Shown: positions 13,701 through 28,700 of the stretch, in pieces
Position numbering within the stretch: position 1 is the first letter of the stretch
Layout of the letters: each line of letters starts with the position of its first letter
Source: Thereva unica
Taxonomy: Eukaryota; Arthropoda; Insecta; Diptera; Therevidae
Direction: 5' to 3'
NCBI GenBank assembly: GCA_949987705.1
Contig: OX465281.1
Location: 257,830,542 to 257,894,541 of the forward strand
Length of the DNA: 64,000 nucleotides
Notes under the pieces: model-generated
What the model was told of the DNA's origin: nothing
Seen by the model: the letters and a program-made list of their open reading frames with translations, nothing else
Database searches by the model: none
Made by a program: the position numbers and the translations under genes

Positions 13701-16700
13701 TAATGGCTAGCTTGGATAGGTTGGAGGTACACTTCGAGGTGTTGAAAGTAGGCTCTGTTGTTATTTATTAATTTCTCAGTGCGTGAACGTTCCCAAATAC
13801 GTTTTACAATTGTCTATTTTCGCTGTAAGATGAATCTGTTCCACTGAATATATCGCAACGTAAGAGCAGAATCCACTTATGTAACACGATACAGCTTACC
13901 TCTGGTCTATGTATGTTTGCATGTACCTATTTCCTTCTCTTGTCAAGTAAAAATCAAAACCGTAAAAATTCCTCCAATATTTATGTAGCGTTTCCCTGCC
14001 ATGGGAGCGCAGGAACACGAGAAGGGAAGACCGCTCGAAATTCCCCTGCAAGCACACACAGCGAACGCAGCGCAAAAGAAAAACAATCTCGGCGTTGTTT
14101 AATGCACAAAGGTAAACGTTACACTTTTTCCGTCTTGTCTTCCCAGCTCCGGTGTTTATTTCCTTATATACAGGTGAGAATGCTGCTCACCTCTGGATTA
14201 TTATGTACAAACGAGCAGAAAAACAACGTGAAAATAACAAAGTCGGTAACTCACATATTCACGTACACACACCACACCACGCCGAAAGCATAGCAGCAGA
14301 TGCCGTTCGAATACGCGCTCAGCCCTGTGCCACAAAAGCACCGAGCAAAACGAAACTCCGAATCCGAACTGTGCCAGGAATTTGTAAGCAGAAGCGCACG
14401 GCAAAAAGAGAGCAGAGCGAGCGAGAGGTTTTGTTCGTTGTTTGAGCTTTTCTGTTTTTTGCCCGTTCTTTAAACAAAGGAGCACTCACACCAGCACGGC
14501 TGGCAATATGCATATGGATCGCGATAATTATTTCGACGAACGACCGAACACAGCCAAATGCAGGCCCATAAATAGTCCGACCACCTCCGAAGAGGAGCAG
14601 ATTAGGGGCTCATTGTTCGTGCGATTTCGATCGAGCTCCTCCGGAAGGAACGAGCGCGATGAAAGCCGGAGACGGCGAAGTGTGCTAATTTCTCCAGAAG
14701 CACGGGAGCATAAAAATTACAACAAATACCCACGCAGAGAGCCTTATTTATGCTATCAGCACTTCGCCGTAATTACAAACTGTCGCGTCGCTCCTCTGCC
14801 GCACAAGTTAGACAGAGAGCCAGACACGGCCCACGCAATATATAACGAACAAGCCGCGTTCCATCTCAATTATTTCCAGAATGACACATGCGTCGTGCGT
14901 GTACCGACGATATATATTTACCACAGCTCCGTACCATGTATTCGCTCCGCATCCAAGCAATCTCGCTCAACACACGCAAAGCAATAAATTCTCCGGGCGA
15001 AGGCGAGGGCTGGTGACTGCACAATGGAAGCATGTTTTTGACAGCGATTCTGTGCATTTACATGGCAACACTAATGGAACAGCTGTGTTGTGTATCTTGC
15101 GATGTGGATTCGGTGCGTTTCACTTTTTTATTATTCCGTTTTGAATGTGTGCGCGCTAGTGTCGCTATGGATGTATTTATTTCCATTTCTTTGCTGCTTT
15201 TGTAAACGAGGCATTGAAACGGCCGAAACCCTAGCGGGGCGCAGCGGAGCACCCGAGCAACTTTTGTGAATGGATCCGTAAAGCGAAGTAATTGGGAACT
15301 TGAAGGAGTTCGACTGCTTAGAGCCGTTGTGTCGTGAGGGCTCTGCCAGCGGTAGAAGGGGCGAGCGAGAGGGGGAATAGTGTAATTCAAGATATTTTGG
15401 AATTTTAAGTATTTTGTTCATAAATTATGCTGCTTTCAGTGAAGTGATTGTTCGTTGAGAGTGGTTAGAGTTGGTCTGGCGAAAGAGGAACAAGGACGAC
15501 GTCATCGCATCGGGGATGAGTTATTTTCAAATATGGAATTCCACTTCGTCGTCGTTTTTGGCCCGAGCAAGTATTTGTCGTTGTTTGGCTCCCTTGCGAA
15601 CTAAGTTGGGGGCGAACGGTTTTGTATAAAAAGGATTTACTCGGGAGGATACACGCACTGTTCGAGTGTACAATAAATAAAAGCATAAAGGCCTAGGGAT
15701 GGAAGACAGGGGCTGGCATGACCACACGTGTGAATATTAAAGTGGATCGTGATAAGTTTTATGACAAACAAAGTAATTTTTTAGATAAGATGTTAAAGCG
15801 GGGTTAATGAGGAAATAAATGAGACAGTATCTCTTGAGGTCTAGCTGTTAGGACTACGACAAAGTATTGCTTCGTATTGGGTGGATACTTAAAATCCGCC
15901 ATGGCTTGGGTATAACAAAATATTAGTTCTAAGAAAAAGTTCATGGCGTTTTCCCGATAGATGGTGTCAATTGCAAATAAGTCACAAACCATCGATCGCA
16001 GCGACACCACTAAAAACTTGTTTTAACGGTGACAGTTCGAGTATATAAACATCGAAATTGGTGCAGTGTGATTGGAAAGTTGTTTACGTTTGAAAATGAA
16101 GAAAAATAATGAAACGTTGTGGTATTTATGCAATATTACTATGCAAAAGGAGAACGCTTATGAAAAAAATTGATCTATGAAGCTAGGCATTGTCCCCAGA
16201 ACCAATTATTATGCAATTATCCTTCTAGCACAGAAGATGCACTCTCAACTGGGCTGAGAAACATTTACCACTGCTCACAGACACAAAATATTAAACAATA
16301 TATAAGACTACAAAACATCAAACAGAGAAGCGTGTAAGTGTTTAGTGACGACGGGGTAATTGAATTTCTTGGACCATCTTTTTATAAATCCTAGGACTGA
16401 ATGGGCCTTGGAAGAGATATAACTGATGTGGGTGGGGAAATCCAACTTACTTTCAAGCCTAACCGTTAGATTTAAAATACAGTTAGCGCGGAAGACCTTG
16501 TTGTCGAGAAAAGTAAAGTCATAAGCTATAACACCACGTTTCCTACAAAAAATCATGACCTCACATTTATGTACTAATATTAAGGACCAGGTTGTTGTTG
16601 GAACACAATATAATAGAAGAAGGTGTTTACTTCTGCTCGCAGAAATTTGCAATGCTATATACTCCTTATGTGGCAGTACAGTTTGATGTCACCAGCGTAC

Positions 16701-19700
16701 ATAAGGAATTTAAAGTGCCTTAACAGGGTAACAATGTCATCAATTGATAAAATAAAAAGGAGAGGGCCAAGATGACAACCTTGCGGGACACCAACTTCCC
16801 TCGATTTTTTTAGATTTGACTTCGCGGAATAGAAACTGGTAGGTTCTGTCGGCTAAGTACGACTGGAACTATACCACAAAGCAATTAAGAAAAGCATAGC
16901 AACTAGCAGTGTCTTTCCTCTTTACAGAGGCTTTCCAGAGTTTATTCTCCAGGTTTTTGGTATATCTCAACTCATTGTTGTACCAGGCTGAGGATGATCT
17001 GGACGACTTAGAAGGCTCAGGACGGAGTAAAATCTTGCTACATCGTCATCGGATGACAATACTTCAAGGTTGGCTTTTTTAAAGCAACAGTTGAGAAGGT
17101 TACTATAGGCAAATGCTACACCACCTCCACGAGCCTCCGAGTCAATATATCTATCCCTCCGAAAAACTTGGAAGAAGGTATCGAAAAGTTCGGCATTAAG
17201 GATTCCACTGTCTAACCATGTTTTTGTAAAAACGATTATATCGAAAACACTGGCCGAAGTATACCACCATTCCGTCTTTGGACATGGTCGGGTTAAATGT
17301 CGGAGCATTCGTTGCAAGTTGATTCTCTAGGAGTCGAAGGTTTGCCACTAACTCGAGCGTTGAGGCAGGTAAGGTGAAAAACGCCCCACATAGACCATCA
17401 CAGGAAATCCCATCTCATGATTTCCGTATAGTACAGCAGTTGGTAAAAATAAGTGAGGTTAAACTATACAGAGCCTTACAAAACCAAAATAATGAGGGGA
17501 AGATACAATCACGTACTGTATAAGTTGCATAAAAATCCAAATTTCATAAAAACTATAAAATTTAACAGAATTTGGTGGGGGTGGACAAATCGAACTTACC
17601 AGTGTACACAGGATGACACCACAACAAAAAAAAATTATTATGAACAAAAGACCAGTCGGACACGAGACACTGTACGACAAAAAATAAGATAAAATATACA
17701 GATAGGGTAGAAAAAGATCTACGTACCCTAGGTATAAGAAATTGGAGACTTCAAGCAAGGGACCGACAGTTCTGGAGGAGGATGTTGCATAAAGCCAAGG
17801 CCAGGCTGTGGAGCCATTGATATGACGAAAGCTTGCCCCAGTAACTCTTTCGCTCTTTTTCTTATAAAATCACAATTGCCAAATGGCATACTACGAAAGA
17901 CAACCGAATATAGTTTCCAACCAAATGTTATCCTAATGACGACCTCAGTAAAAATAAAAGATGGCCTTACAACGGGCAAAAACCGGCCGCTTGGCTTTCT
18001 AAGGGGCATATGATGTTCGTAGAGTATTTAACCATTTTCAATGGCAGAACATACGGGCTCACGACGGCCAAATTTGACCAAAAGATTAAAATGGCCGCGT
18101 ATTGAGCTGTACACACGGGCATACGACGGCACATTCGAACCAAAAAAAGAATCTGCACCAAATGCATTGTTGGATTTATAAAATAAAACGTATGCCCATG
18201 GGTCTGTGTGTGGTGTGGGTTCCTCTGATGCGCGACATATGATCGAGGTCTATGTTTCGATCATGGCCGGTGTTCGCCCGTCGTTAGGCCATCTTTTATT
18301 TTTACTCGGGGAGGTATAAAATTCACATAAAGTACAAGGCGTTATAAAAATCGAAAAGATGCTTAGCGATTGGTGTAAAAATGCATAATTTCCAATGTTC
18401 ATTTTCCAGCCGTTTACAACCAATACAAGACTTCAAGATATGCCTGTTACAGATAAAAAAAATTCAGTGTCAAAAAACTCTGAAGTAACAGAAGAAGCCC
18501 CATTTATTCTGGATTAGTGTAGACAGATAGTAGGGAAAGTTATTATATAAAGGCAAGGGGAAAGTTATTTATATAAAGCTTGATAAAACGTTTGCATGGC
18601 AGAAAAAAATACCCCGGCAAGGAGTCATCATACAGCAAGGAAGACCTTTCCTTAAAAGAAGGATCCACCAATCTATTTGTTATGTAGAAACATTGTTTAT
18701 ACTCTCAGCATAAAATATTCAAAACTTGTGAAAGCCAAGAAAAACTCCGAGGGGTTGGCCTGATAAGCAGTATACGTGTGCATCGTAGACCCACATTGCC
18801 CAATTTCCACCCTTGTTTTCATTATCTGCCTATGCCTGCTGCATACTAACCCTGCACGTCTAGAGCCCGTCGACATCTCATTCTGGTTCGTTTATGTGTT
18901 CTTAAAAAATATGTCTAGTCATTTGATTTTTCGGTTCGTTTAGTATTGACAAGAGCTTAATTTATCTTCGGGTAGGAATTAGAAGAAACACGTCGTGGCG
19001 ACGTATAGAAACGCACAATCGACAAAATGCCACATTTATCGAAAAGCAACAGATACGATATTGAATAGACGTCGGGAAGTGTAAATGCTGTTTTCCGTTT
19101 AGTGTCACTTGGCACACCCTTCGGTCCTTCGGAGTGCGAACATCCCCCGTTCAGGGGTAAAATTTTAATCGATTTCACCCTTTCTACATGCTAAACATAA
19201 CTTGACGTGTGGAGGCCTAATCTAAATTCTAAACGCGTAAACAGCACTTTCGGAGGAGCTGCGGACATTGGGTGAGCCTATTCTCACCGAAGCATCACCA
19301 ACGCAGGGCCAACTGTGAGCATATCTAGATACATTGCAGGATCTGATGTTCTTCTAGCTGCGAATTAAAGTGAGGGTTCCTCCTGCGTTACCCAAAAACG
19401 AGTGCAGCTTTAAGGCGGCGGCGAAAGCCCGGCAATTCGTCCTTTTTGGCATTAATAAAAATTTCGTATTCCCCACCGAGGCTCGTTCCTTTGATTTATT
19501 CCCACTTTCAACTCACGTAGAGTTATCTAGTCGTGGAGAGTATTCATCCGGCAGATTACTCCCGGATTCTTCCTACCTGAGCGCGGCTGAGCCCTGACAA
19601 ATGTTTATTTGGACTCGTGGCTTAAGATCCTGAGAAGAATGTCTGCCGCCGCTGCTGGAGGACAAATCGCCGAAATTTCGCATATTCCGCTCCGGCTTTG

Positions 19701-22700
19701 AAGCGGGACTGTGCCGACAGCAGAAAGGAGCGACAAAGGTGGATTGATTTATAGGCACGATCTCGTTCCCAGTGTTGGTTTTGCGGCGGAATTTCAAGGA
19801 TGTGTGAGTGGCAAGGAGTCGACGCGGTTCGTCTGAAGTTCCCGCGCCTTTTTTCTGCCTTCCTGCTCGGGAGGATGCAAAGGATTTGGACGTTATCTTC
19901 GGGCTTCCAATCTGCCTTGGTTCCGTGGAATTGCAAGGATTTTGCAAGATGTGCGTGCGTGCATGCAGAGCAGAAAGTTATGACAGGAACAGCGGAGTCC
20001 TATCGAAATTATCTCGGGAGAATCGCATTACCGCAATTCTCCAGCGTGGAGTGGCGGCGGGGCGGGATGCGACACAGGCTTACACGGTCCCGATAACACG
20101 GTCCCCACAGGAACTCACTCGAATGTGAAAATGATAATGACACGAGAAAGAAATTTCAGGATCTTCCGCTCTTAAAGAGATTTACATGACGTGCTCGAAA
20201 GGGCGGCTGTTGTGCTCCCTTCGTCCTGGCTCTTCGCATCAACCCTAGGGTGCAGGGATGCTTTAATGCCAAGCAGACAAATTGCCGCTGTATGAGTGGG
20301 TATTGTACGGGCACATAACACGACCTCGTGCTGCCACATGGAGATGTACACAGCCGAATGCATGAGTGTAGAAAGGGTATTATATATAGACCCTATGTAC
20401 ACCCACTCCGACCCACCGAGCCAAGTTCAGACGGACGACGGGCGAAATGTTTCGGGTTTGCCCTTGGGACTTATAAGGAAACACTTCTCTTCGGGACTCG
20501 CATGGAGTGTGAGCTTGAAGGCGGGCCCCAGAGCGCTCCTGATTAACATAAAAAGCCAGCGGATGTCGTTATTAAGTCAGGCTTAGCTCAGCTTCCTGAA
20601 AAATAGGGAAAACACCCGGACTGTGACTCAGACAGCAAATTACCAAAAACCTAGCAGGTGAGTGGAAGGAAGGTGTTGAGGTCGCCTGTCGCTGGTTTAG
20701 AGCCCTGGCATCCGAGCAATATGGACCAGGAGCGCTGGGGCGCCACCAATGTGGGGATTCTGTTTGGAGGTTTGGTCAGATGGGTTGACTCTGCAGCTCG
20801 TAGAAATTAATTACTGCTGCCTGTTCAATTAACATAGAGTAAAGGCCTCCATTAAGATATTAAGAATTAATTTTTAATTTCGGACTCTCGCAGCGCCCCG
20901 GCAATCAAAATATCTCTGAAGCATGAATTTTCAAAAGGGTTCGCCCCGTGCTTCTTTTGTGAGCTTGAGAACTTGACGGATGTGGATATTAGCGACTTGG
21001 AAAATGAAATGCCGATGAGCCGGAAAAAAGAGGGGAATGTGGAATATTTCACAAAAATTAGAGATATTAATTATTGTCGAGTAAACACCACCTTGTAAGG
21101 TTGATGTTTTTGACAGATATGTCCTTTAAAAGTCATCTTATGAATAACAAAAAATTCCACAGTTACTTGTCAGTTGTGGCTAATGTTGGGTAGGACACAA
21201 TTATAAAATGAATTTGTAAAAGAGAAGAGACGCCTCTTTTTATTTTGAGCCAATACAATGTCATACTTCAAATTTAGCGAGGTTCTGTTGTACCTAATTT
21301 ATATTTTACAATCTCACCTCGCCTTATTTATCTCAATGCACGCTCATATACCAGTAGGATATTATTTTTGAACCGGGAAATTTCAAAAAATTTAGGTCTC
21401 AGTACAATTTGCCATCGTGTAAGGGACAAATGTACTGCATCGTGTAAGTCCGACTGAACTATAGTTATAGCATTAAATTGTGTGGTAGTCGCCATGATCA
21501 ACTAAATTAGAGAAATAATAGGTAGAACAACATGTACTTAAAGAGAAAGAGTTATTGGGTTAGCGGGCTTTCTCAAATAAGTTTGGGGACAAAGTAATAA
21601 CCTTTCCCGTAAAACAACATGTTAGGAAACAAGTAGTAACCCTCGAAAGATCGGATATGATGTAAAAACCAACCTGAGCTATCTCAACGTTAAGAAAAAT
21701 CTAGAAACCAAACCGTAACCGCAGTACGTCTTCAGCCGCAGCTTGTACAAGAACGCTAATGACCGCAAACGACGAGTTAAAGAGATGGCAACACGTAGTA
21801 GCTCTTTGCGAATATAAGAATTGCGTGTAAGCGATATCCATAAAGCCATTGTATATTCTCTGATGGAAATCACTCCTAACTAATTGGGTCACATGTTGAT
21901 GCACGTTGATACACCATGTTCCGGGCCTAATGGCGGTACAAATATGCTGACGTACAAACCCCGACTTCTCAAGTCCCCGAATGCTACTAAAACTAAAAGA
22001 GCACATCCGACAGTTTTTTTTGTGAAACAGGTTTAACAACAGCAGAAAGATGAACCGTGTATGCCCGACCCACTTAGTAGATTATTAGGCAATCAATAAA
22101 CTTTTCTTCAGTGATAAGTAAGCAATGAATATTCCGAATGAGCGTGCTTTTGCTGCACCCAGTTGATCGTACACAATGATGAACGTATTACGTATTAGCC
22201 AACTAGGGTCAGTTTCAGGGGGACACAAACGTAGCAGGCGTAGAAATAGCCTCGTTCGTGGACCATTCGTTCCCAAGACCTCAACAGATTGCTCATTAGT
22301 AAAATAACCGCACTATAAAATGAAAATTAAAATCTTTTTTCTGAGCGCTCCATTGCAGCGCGGGAATGGCGGTAATTCAATCAAACTGAGTGCACAACTT
22401 GCCAGCGACCAGCAATTTATCGCACCTCCGTCGTAATCGAAGCCCTTCGCGCTAGAGTGGGCCCGTTCTAAGGTGGGTTGAATGGACCCACGTCTACACC
22501 CGGCACTTTTAGGTAATCCGAACAGCGCCAGTCCAGCCCGAGAACTACGTCGCTAATTATACCGTTTTGAGAAGAATCGCAAACAAATTAGAGCGCGGCA
22601 GCAAGCAGCAGTAAACGGTGTGGACCTCAGAGGTGACGTCCGAGCGAAGTCGAGAAACGAGAAAAACCAGCCGTCGTTCTCCACACAGAACGTCCACAGT

Positions 22701-25700
22701 CCCAGAGCTCCCCATCGCCGACGAGTGCCTGTTGGGGCTCCGGATAGAAGCCGACAGAGCGCTGGGGACACGGAAGGCCCGATGTCAGCGGGCAGACGGG
22801 GCAGAGAATTGATTGCGTCTGGTTTAGGTCTGATCATCGTGTCTTGTTTGGTTACTTAACCTTCCGAGCTCCCCCGGCGGCCCCCCTCGGCCTTGCACAC
22901 CTTCCGACTCGCACTACAGTCGACGTCTAAATTGCTGTCACGGGACAAAGTCGTGGGCTCATGGTGGGCTGGCGGTACTGAAGCTTTGCCGATTCCAGTT
23001 CCAGTAGCGCATTCAATTGGCTGGGAGGCAGTCTCCGCTAGCACCGAAGCTCCACGGAGTGGCCCCGCGTCCCGCGCCACACCTTGGTCCAGCCAGCGGC
23101 ATGCCATCGGACGAGTAGTGCGGTCTCGGGAACCGGTGGCGAAGCCAGGAGTAGCAGTGGCCAGGGCCAGGACTCGGTCCCGGTGTGTGCCCGTTTTTAT
23201 GCTGCTTTAATGGGTTCGAGGGCGACAGGTTTCTTGCGATGAAGACTCTGCCTGGATGACGTGTTGATAGCATCTATTCACTCGTATCTACTTATTAAGA
23301 TGTCGTTTACGCTGCACTAGATTGGAGCGAGATGAGATTTTAAGCACCGGCTGGGGATTGATGATTGATTGTCGAAAGTTTATTATCGGCGTCTCCAGCG
23401 CCGTCGTTCAAGGCAGCGCTGGAACGGGCAATCTATTTTCGCAGGAGGAAATTTGTTTCCATTTTTAGCCTTTTTGTTGACAATTTGTCCTGCAGACTTT
23501 CCAGCGGCACGGAATCTGGTCTCGAGTTTGTTTGACTTTTTTCCAATTAAAATCTGCTCAACTTGTTTACGTTTGCATTTAGCGAGTGTAGCAAAAAACG
23601 ACGCCATAATGAAGGCTGCTTGGAGGCGACTTTTCCTTTCCGCACTTTCTTTTCTTTTTTCGGGAGTTTTCGTGCTTTAAAGACAGCGGCGGAGGCAGAC
23701 GCCTGAAATTTGCTGCCAGAATGTGATCAAAGTCAATTCGGATGTGGCGCACGTGTATTTTTGAAAGGTGCTGAGTTCTGGTCGAGTACGACTACGACTG
23801 CTTTAGTCATACCTTTTGAAGTAAGGTTGTTTTTGCTGAAGAGTGACTCGGTTTCAAGCGTCGAGTAACGTACGATTACAGCCGATGATACCCGAGCTGA
23901 GCAGTTCTACCCGCACCCGTTGGTTTGTATACATAATTCTTTCTTACCCCTTAGTGTGTTCCTGTGCACTGTCGTCCTTCGGAAAAGGTATGGCATGGGA
24001 CGGAAAAGGAGGAATGATTTATGAAACAATAAGGAAACGACGATAAAAGCTCCCCAAAAGCTCTTTCAGGTCCTCGCCGCTCGTTTTGAATTGTGTGAAG
24101 TTAATTTCGAAGATTTTGTTTTTTGCTTGTTTGCAATCTCCGAAATGCCCCGGCGTGTAAATGTGTTTTAAGTAGGGGCAAATATCCCGCGGTAAACTGA
24201 AACTTATGTGGCAGTTCTTACCTCAGGAATCACCATGTGAACCCGTCGGTCATATCGCATTCGTTATGGTGCAAAGTCTAGTAGTAAACCTGGTTCGAAG
24301 GAAGAGTCCGGAGGGTGCTGAAGGAGGAGGCAATGAACCTTCCATTTAAATTCCTGGATGTTGTAGGAGTGCACACCACAGAAAAGAAATTTGCACCAAC
24401 CTCACGGATATCCTCAATAATAGCCGGGTGAGTCAGAGACGCAACCGTCAAGGTTAGCGAGAGACAGCCTCGTCGGAGTGTTATGGGTACTACGAATCCT
24501 GCTAACCAGCCGATAACGGCCGTGTCGCCGGCAGTACAAACTACTAGGTAAGCAAGAAGATGCAGCGTCCGCTGGTTGAAGTCTAAAGCCGGGGAGATGC
24601 CTTATTAGTGTTACTCTAATTGTTCCACAGTCGAGTTGTTCTATTGATAAACGGCCTTTAAAGGAGGGTAGTCTGTGCAATAAAGAGAACTACAGAAGGG
24701 GGTAGTCTTCTACCTCTTGAAATATATTGTAGTTTAGGTACGATAGCGTTAAATTAGTTAAAGCTACTTCATTCTTACGATGGCTCAATGAGTACATGTA
24801 AAAATATTTTCATCACCGATGATGCCGAGCCATGCTACAGCAGAAAAACCCCTACCCAGGATAAAAAAAATTTGGTTTCGAGGCAGGGCCAATTGTAGGA
24901 TTTGTTTATTGCAGTCCGGATCTCAGGCTAAAATAGAAGTTTACAACGTTCAGACAAGAGGTGAATTAGGGGAGGGGCAATCACCTCTACCACTCAAATT
25001 GAGGCCTCAGTACAAATTACTATGCTGTAAGGAACAAATGTACTGCCTCGTGTCCCCACCTCACCTCTAGTTCTGTTATTAAGTGTAATGTAGGAAAGCA
25101 AGCTCTAGGCGGAAAGATAGTAGAAAGAACGCTAGTTAACTAGTTGCCTAGTAAAAATAATTAGTTGATATTTTAACGCCCAAATAAAGTATAGAGCTAC
25201 AAATGCGCCCGGTACTGTTATGACACGCTCCTGCAACGAATAATCGATCGCTCCAAAGGCGAGTGTCATTTTACTAATCGGTCATCCAACTAAGTACTAA
25301 CCACTTCAAATGCTGCTTGACCTACGCAACCAAACGAGAACCGATCTATTGGGTATGATAATGGAACTCTTTATTACCACCAAGATACTTGGCCGTTTTC
25401 TTCGTCATAGTGCCTCATTTTACATGATGAAACACGAATCAAAAAGTTCCCTGAAACCTTACTCGGTTTGGAGGGGTGAGAGAGGGTTTGAGGGAACACG
25501 TGTGTAAAATTGGCCACACAATTTCTTAAAGCTGCAATTTGGCTCCCTTTAGTCTAGAAAACTTTTAGACTAGATAAACTTCGAAGAGAAAAGGTAGAGC
25601 AAAGAATATGCGCCGAGTATTAGCGAAATCTTCTAGGTCTTGTCGACTCCACTTGAATCCGATTTGGCTTACGACACGTTTTTGGAACCGCCAGTGTGTT

Positions 25701-28700
25701 GCATACACACAATAAGATAAGCTTATTAAATAGAAAAGCGGTAATAATGGAGACCGGCGGCACTTAATTTCCCAAAAGCAGGCCTTGAATAATCGTCCCC
25801 AAAGAGGATTTTACTTAAGGACTTTTGTTTTTGAATTGCTTCCGAAGCAATTGGGTGGCGAAATTTGTGCATTTTTTACAATAAATTTTCTTTTTCATTC
25901 CGAAAATTCGGAGTCTTCCGGCAATTCGAGCATTGTCAAAGTCCGTTTGTGATGTAAATACGTCTGCCCTCTCCGGGCCTAGACGCGCCTACTGCCGAGC
26001 TCGATGAATCTCCTTACGACAGCACGAGTAAACAGCCTTTGGAAATACTTTTTTAATATTCCGACTTCTTGCATGTTTTTGCATTTTTTCGATGAGGATT
26101 CCTTGATGGATTCTTCCCTTTTTCCGGGTAAGAAAATAGACTTGGATTCCGTCTTACTCTTTTTTGTGTTCTTCCAGTTTCTTAACTTTTTCTCCTCGAC
26201 ATTGTTCATATCGACTCCGGGCTCGGCGGGAAACGCATAGCCGCACCGCGCCGCGCCGCACAGACTCCCCTGAAGTTCATTGAAATTCAATTAAGTAATC
26301 CCAGGCTCTGGGCCTCAGCGTTCGATGCGAGGTGAGAGCACCGAGGCGGAGGGCAGACAGTAGTGGCAGAGAGGAGATCGGATGATGGCTTTGCATGATT
26401 GTATGGAAAATTTAATGAATGGAGTGGAAAAGGGTCTTGGAAGTAATCTTGGGTTTTTGAGTCTTTGCGGATGTGGAATACCGATAACATTGCCTACCAG
26501 AAAGGGGGACACAGTGATGCTGCTGCATTCGATTTTTCCAATTTAGGAGTCGAGTGCGGCCGTATACACGAAGATGCGAGATGAGGCGTTGTTTTTGTTA
26601 GTTTCAACAACTAAGTAGCAGAATAGTTTCTTTGTTTGATTGGATGATGAAACTTCCCATTCAACTTCTAATTACATTAACTCTTGAACTCAAATAGACT
26701 CCCTGAAAACTCCACTGTCGCATAGGCGTAAACTTAAAACAAGTAATTTCGATCTACCTCCACCCACACGTCCACAAAGCAAGTCCCCAGCACTTTGACC
26801 TCTTTCGCATCCACAAAATGATTATTTCCTTACCGAATTCCGATGAAAAATAGTCCTGCACTAAAAACAAGGAAACGAGGCCGTTATCGATAGCCTACAC
26901 CGCACCCAGGCAGAGCCCATGGCCGTTTCAGTGTCCTTTTATTACATTTTTTTCGGCATCCTTCACCTTCACCCTGATCCTGTCCTGATGTGCCTGTAAC
27001 TGGCGCTGGCAGAACGACTCACGTACGGGTCACAAACGGGTACTCTCCTTGCCGCTGGCAGGGCACAAGGAATAGAGTGGCGAAAAAATAGTTAAATTCA
27101 TCCCAAAGGATAAGGGATGAAAATGGATTCCTGCGATCCGAGTCCCTTTTTCGATACGCGTAGATAGCGAGGTTAGGGGTGTTGCTGGTATCTTTCGACG
27201 GGGGAAGAGTGCGGGGAGAGTTTGTAAAATGGAAAAACAAATTTCGCTTGATTTGATTTTTAGCACATTAACACCTCGCTGCGGGGCTTGTTAGTGGGGC
27301 GAGGGTTGCCCTTCTGAGCATATGATGGGGCAGAAAAGAGCGGCCTGTGATCGATGCGCCAAGAAAAGTGTTTTAATGTCTTTGAATTTTTTATTTTAGA
27401 TGGAATGGAGTCGGGAAAGACCTTTTAGTTGTACGGAATGCAAGTGGAGCAGCATGTGTAGTAGTACGGTAGTACGTAGCTGTCGATATGCAAGTCGACT
27501 TCGATTGGCAGAAAGGAGCAGTATGTAACTCATTGTACATGTAGGGACACGGAATCGATACTCGATTCTTTTCTCAAATCAGTACTCGATACTTTAGACC
27601 GAGTAATTTTGCTAATCATTACTTATAGGGTAGAATCGAATACTGAGTAAAAATTGCATTTAAGACCGAATTCAAGCTAACTGGAAGTTTATCTCAGTCG
27701 GCAACAATTTCCATATAGTTAAACGCTTTACACGTACATCAATGTATTTTTCTGCCTCAATTAAGCATAGTTTAGGGACGTTTAACGCTCATCTACATCC
27801 CAAACGCAGAGTGGAAACGCAAATTGGAATTCTGTTATAGCTCAGGTATTGCACGAACGTGGACTCCAGATAGAGATATATACATACAACGGACATTTAT
27901 AGGCCTGATTCAAAATTAGATTCGGTTTTCGTTCGATAGACCGGTTTTCGTTCGATTACGCAGGTCAAGCAGCATTGAACGTTAATAGTACTTAGGACCG
28001 CTAGGTAAAACCACATTCGCGTTGGAAATGATCGATTACGAACACTTGCATATCTATAACAGAAGCGTGCACAGCTCTGTCGGGCGCATTTTCATGTGTG
28101 TAGCGGGAGCATGCATACCCTGTCTCTTTTTAGAAAGAAATGAGCAACACAAAGCGATCAGTATGGGGCTCTTTAAGCTTAAAACTTCCAATCTCGGGAG
28201 AATCAGTAACAGCAAAGCATTAGGTTCGGCCCGTGCAACGTACAAGCTCGTCGAAATCGAAAGGCGCCAGAAGGAATTTTCTTCCAGGTCAGGAGGTAGT
28301 GCAGTCTTACTGGGTCACGTTAATATCGAGTCAAACGAGAAGGCAAATCAATTTGCCATACTGGGGGTAACTCTCACTGGCAATATAGTGCGTGCCGAGA
28401 ACTATCTCCATGAACTTTCTCTCAGTAAATGGCTCCGGATGGAGCAGCCTATCATCATGCGTCAAAGCTAGGAGGACTTGGCCTTGTTATAGTAATCAGC
28501 ATCAGAAAAACATCGCCAGAATCGTAGAGATAATTATCAAACGCTGGCCCATTGGGCATACTGTAAAGCGCAGTAGTAAGTTTAATTCTACAAATACACA
28601 AAGGATATAAGAGGCTAAGAGAAGATTGAAGAGATCTAAAAGAGGAGAGGGTTGAGCATTGCTTTTGAGGTCGTACGAGTTTGGAAGTACTGACTGCGGA

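Noticed and set aside
14000..15400. Polycomb response element rich in GAGAG
   Set aside because: A few GAGAG words (about 14411, 14738, 14814, 15368) are close to chance frequency and no clustered Pho-type sites stand out.
24400..24690. LINE C-terminal tail on the minus strand
   Set aside because: Only about 30 bp (ATAGAACAACTCGACTGTGG and flanks) match the 1-540 element; the rest is unrelated, so too little to call.
28022..28471. 149-codon plus-strand gene
   Set aside because: It fuses a 5S-like SINE to a LINE RNase H fragment; not a host gene.
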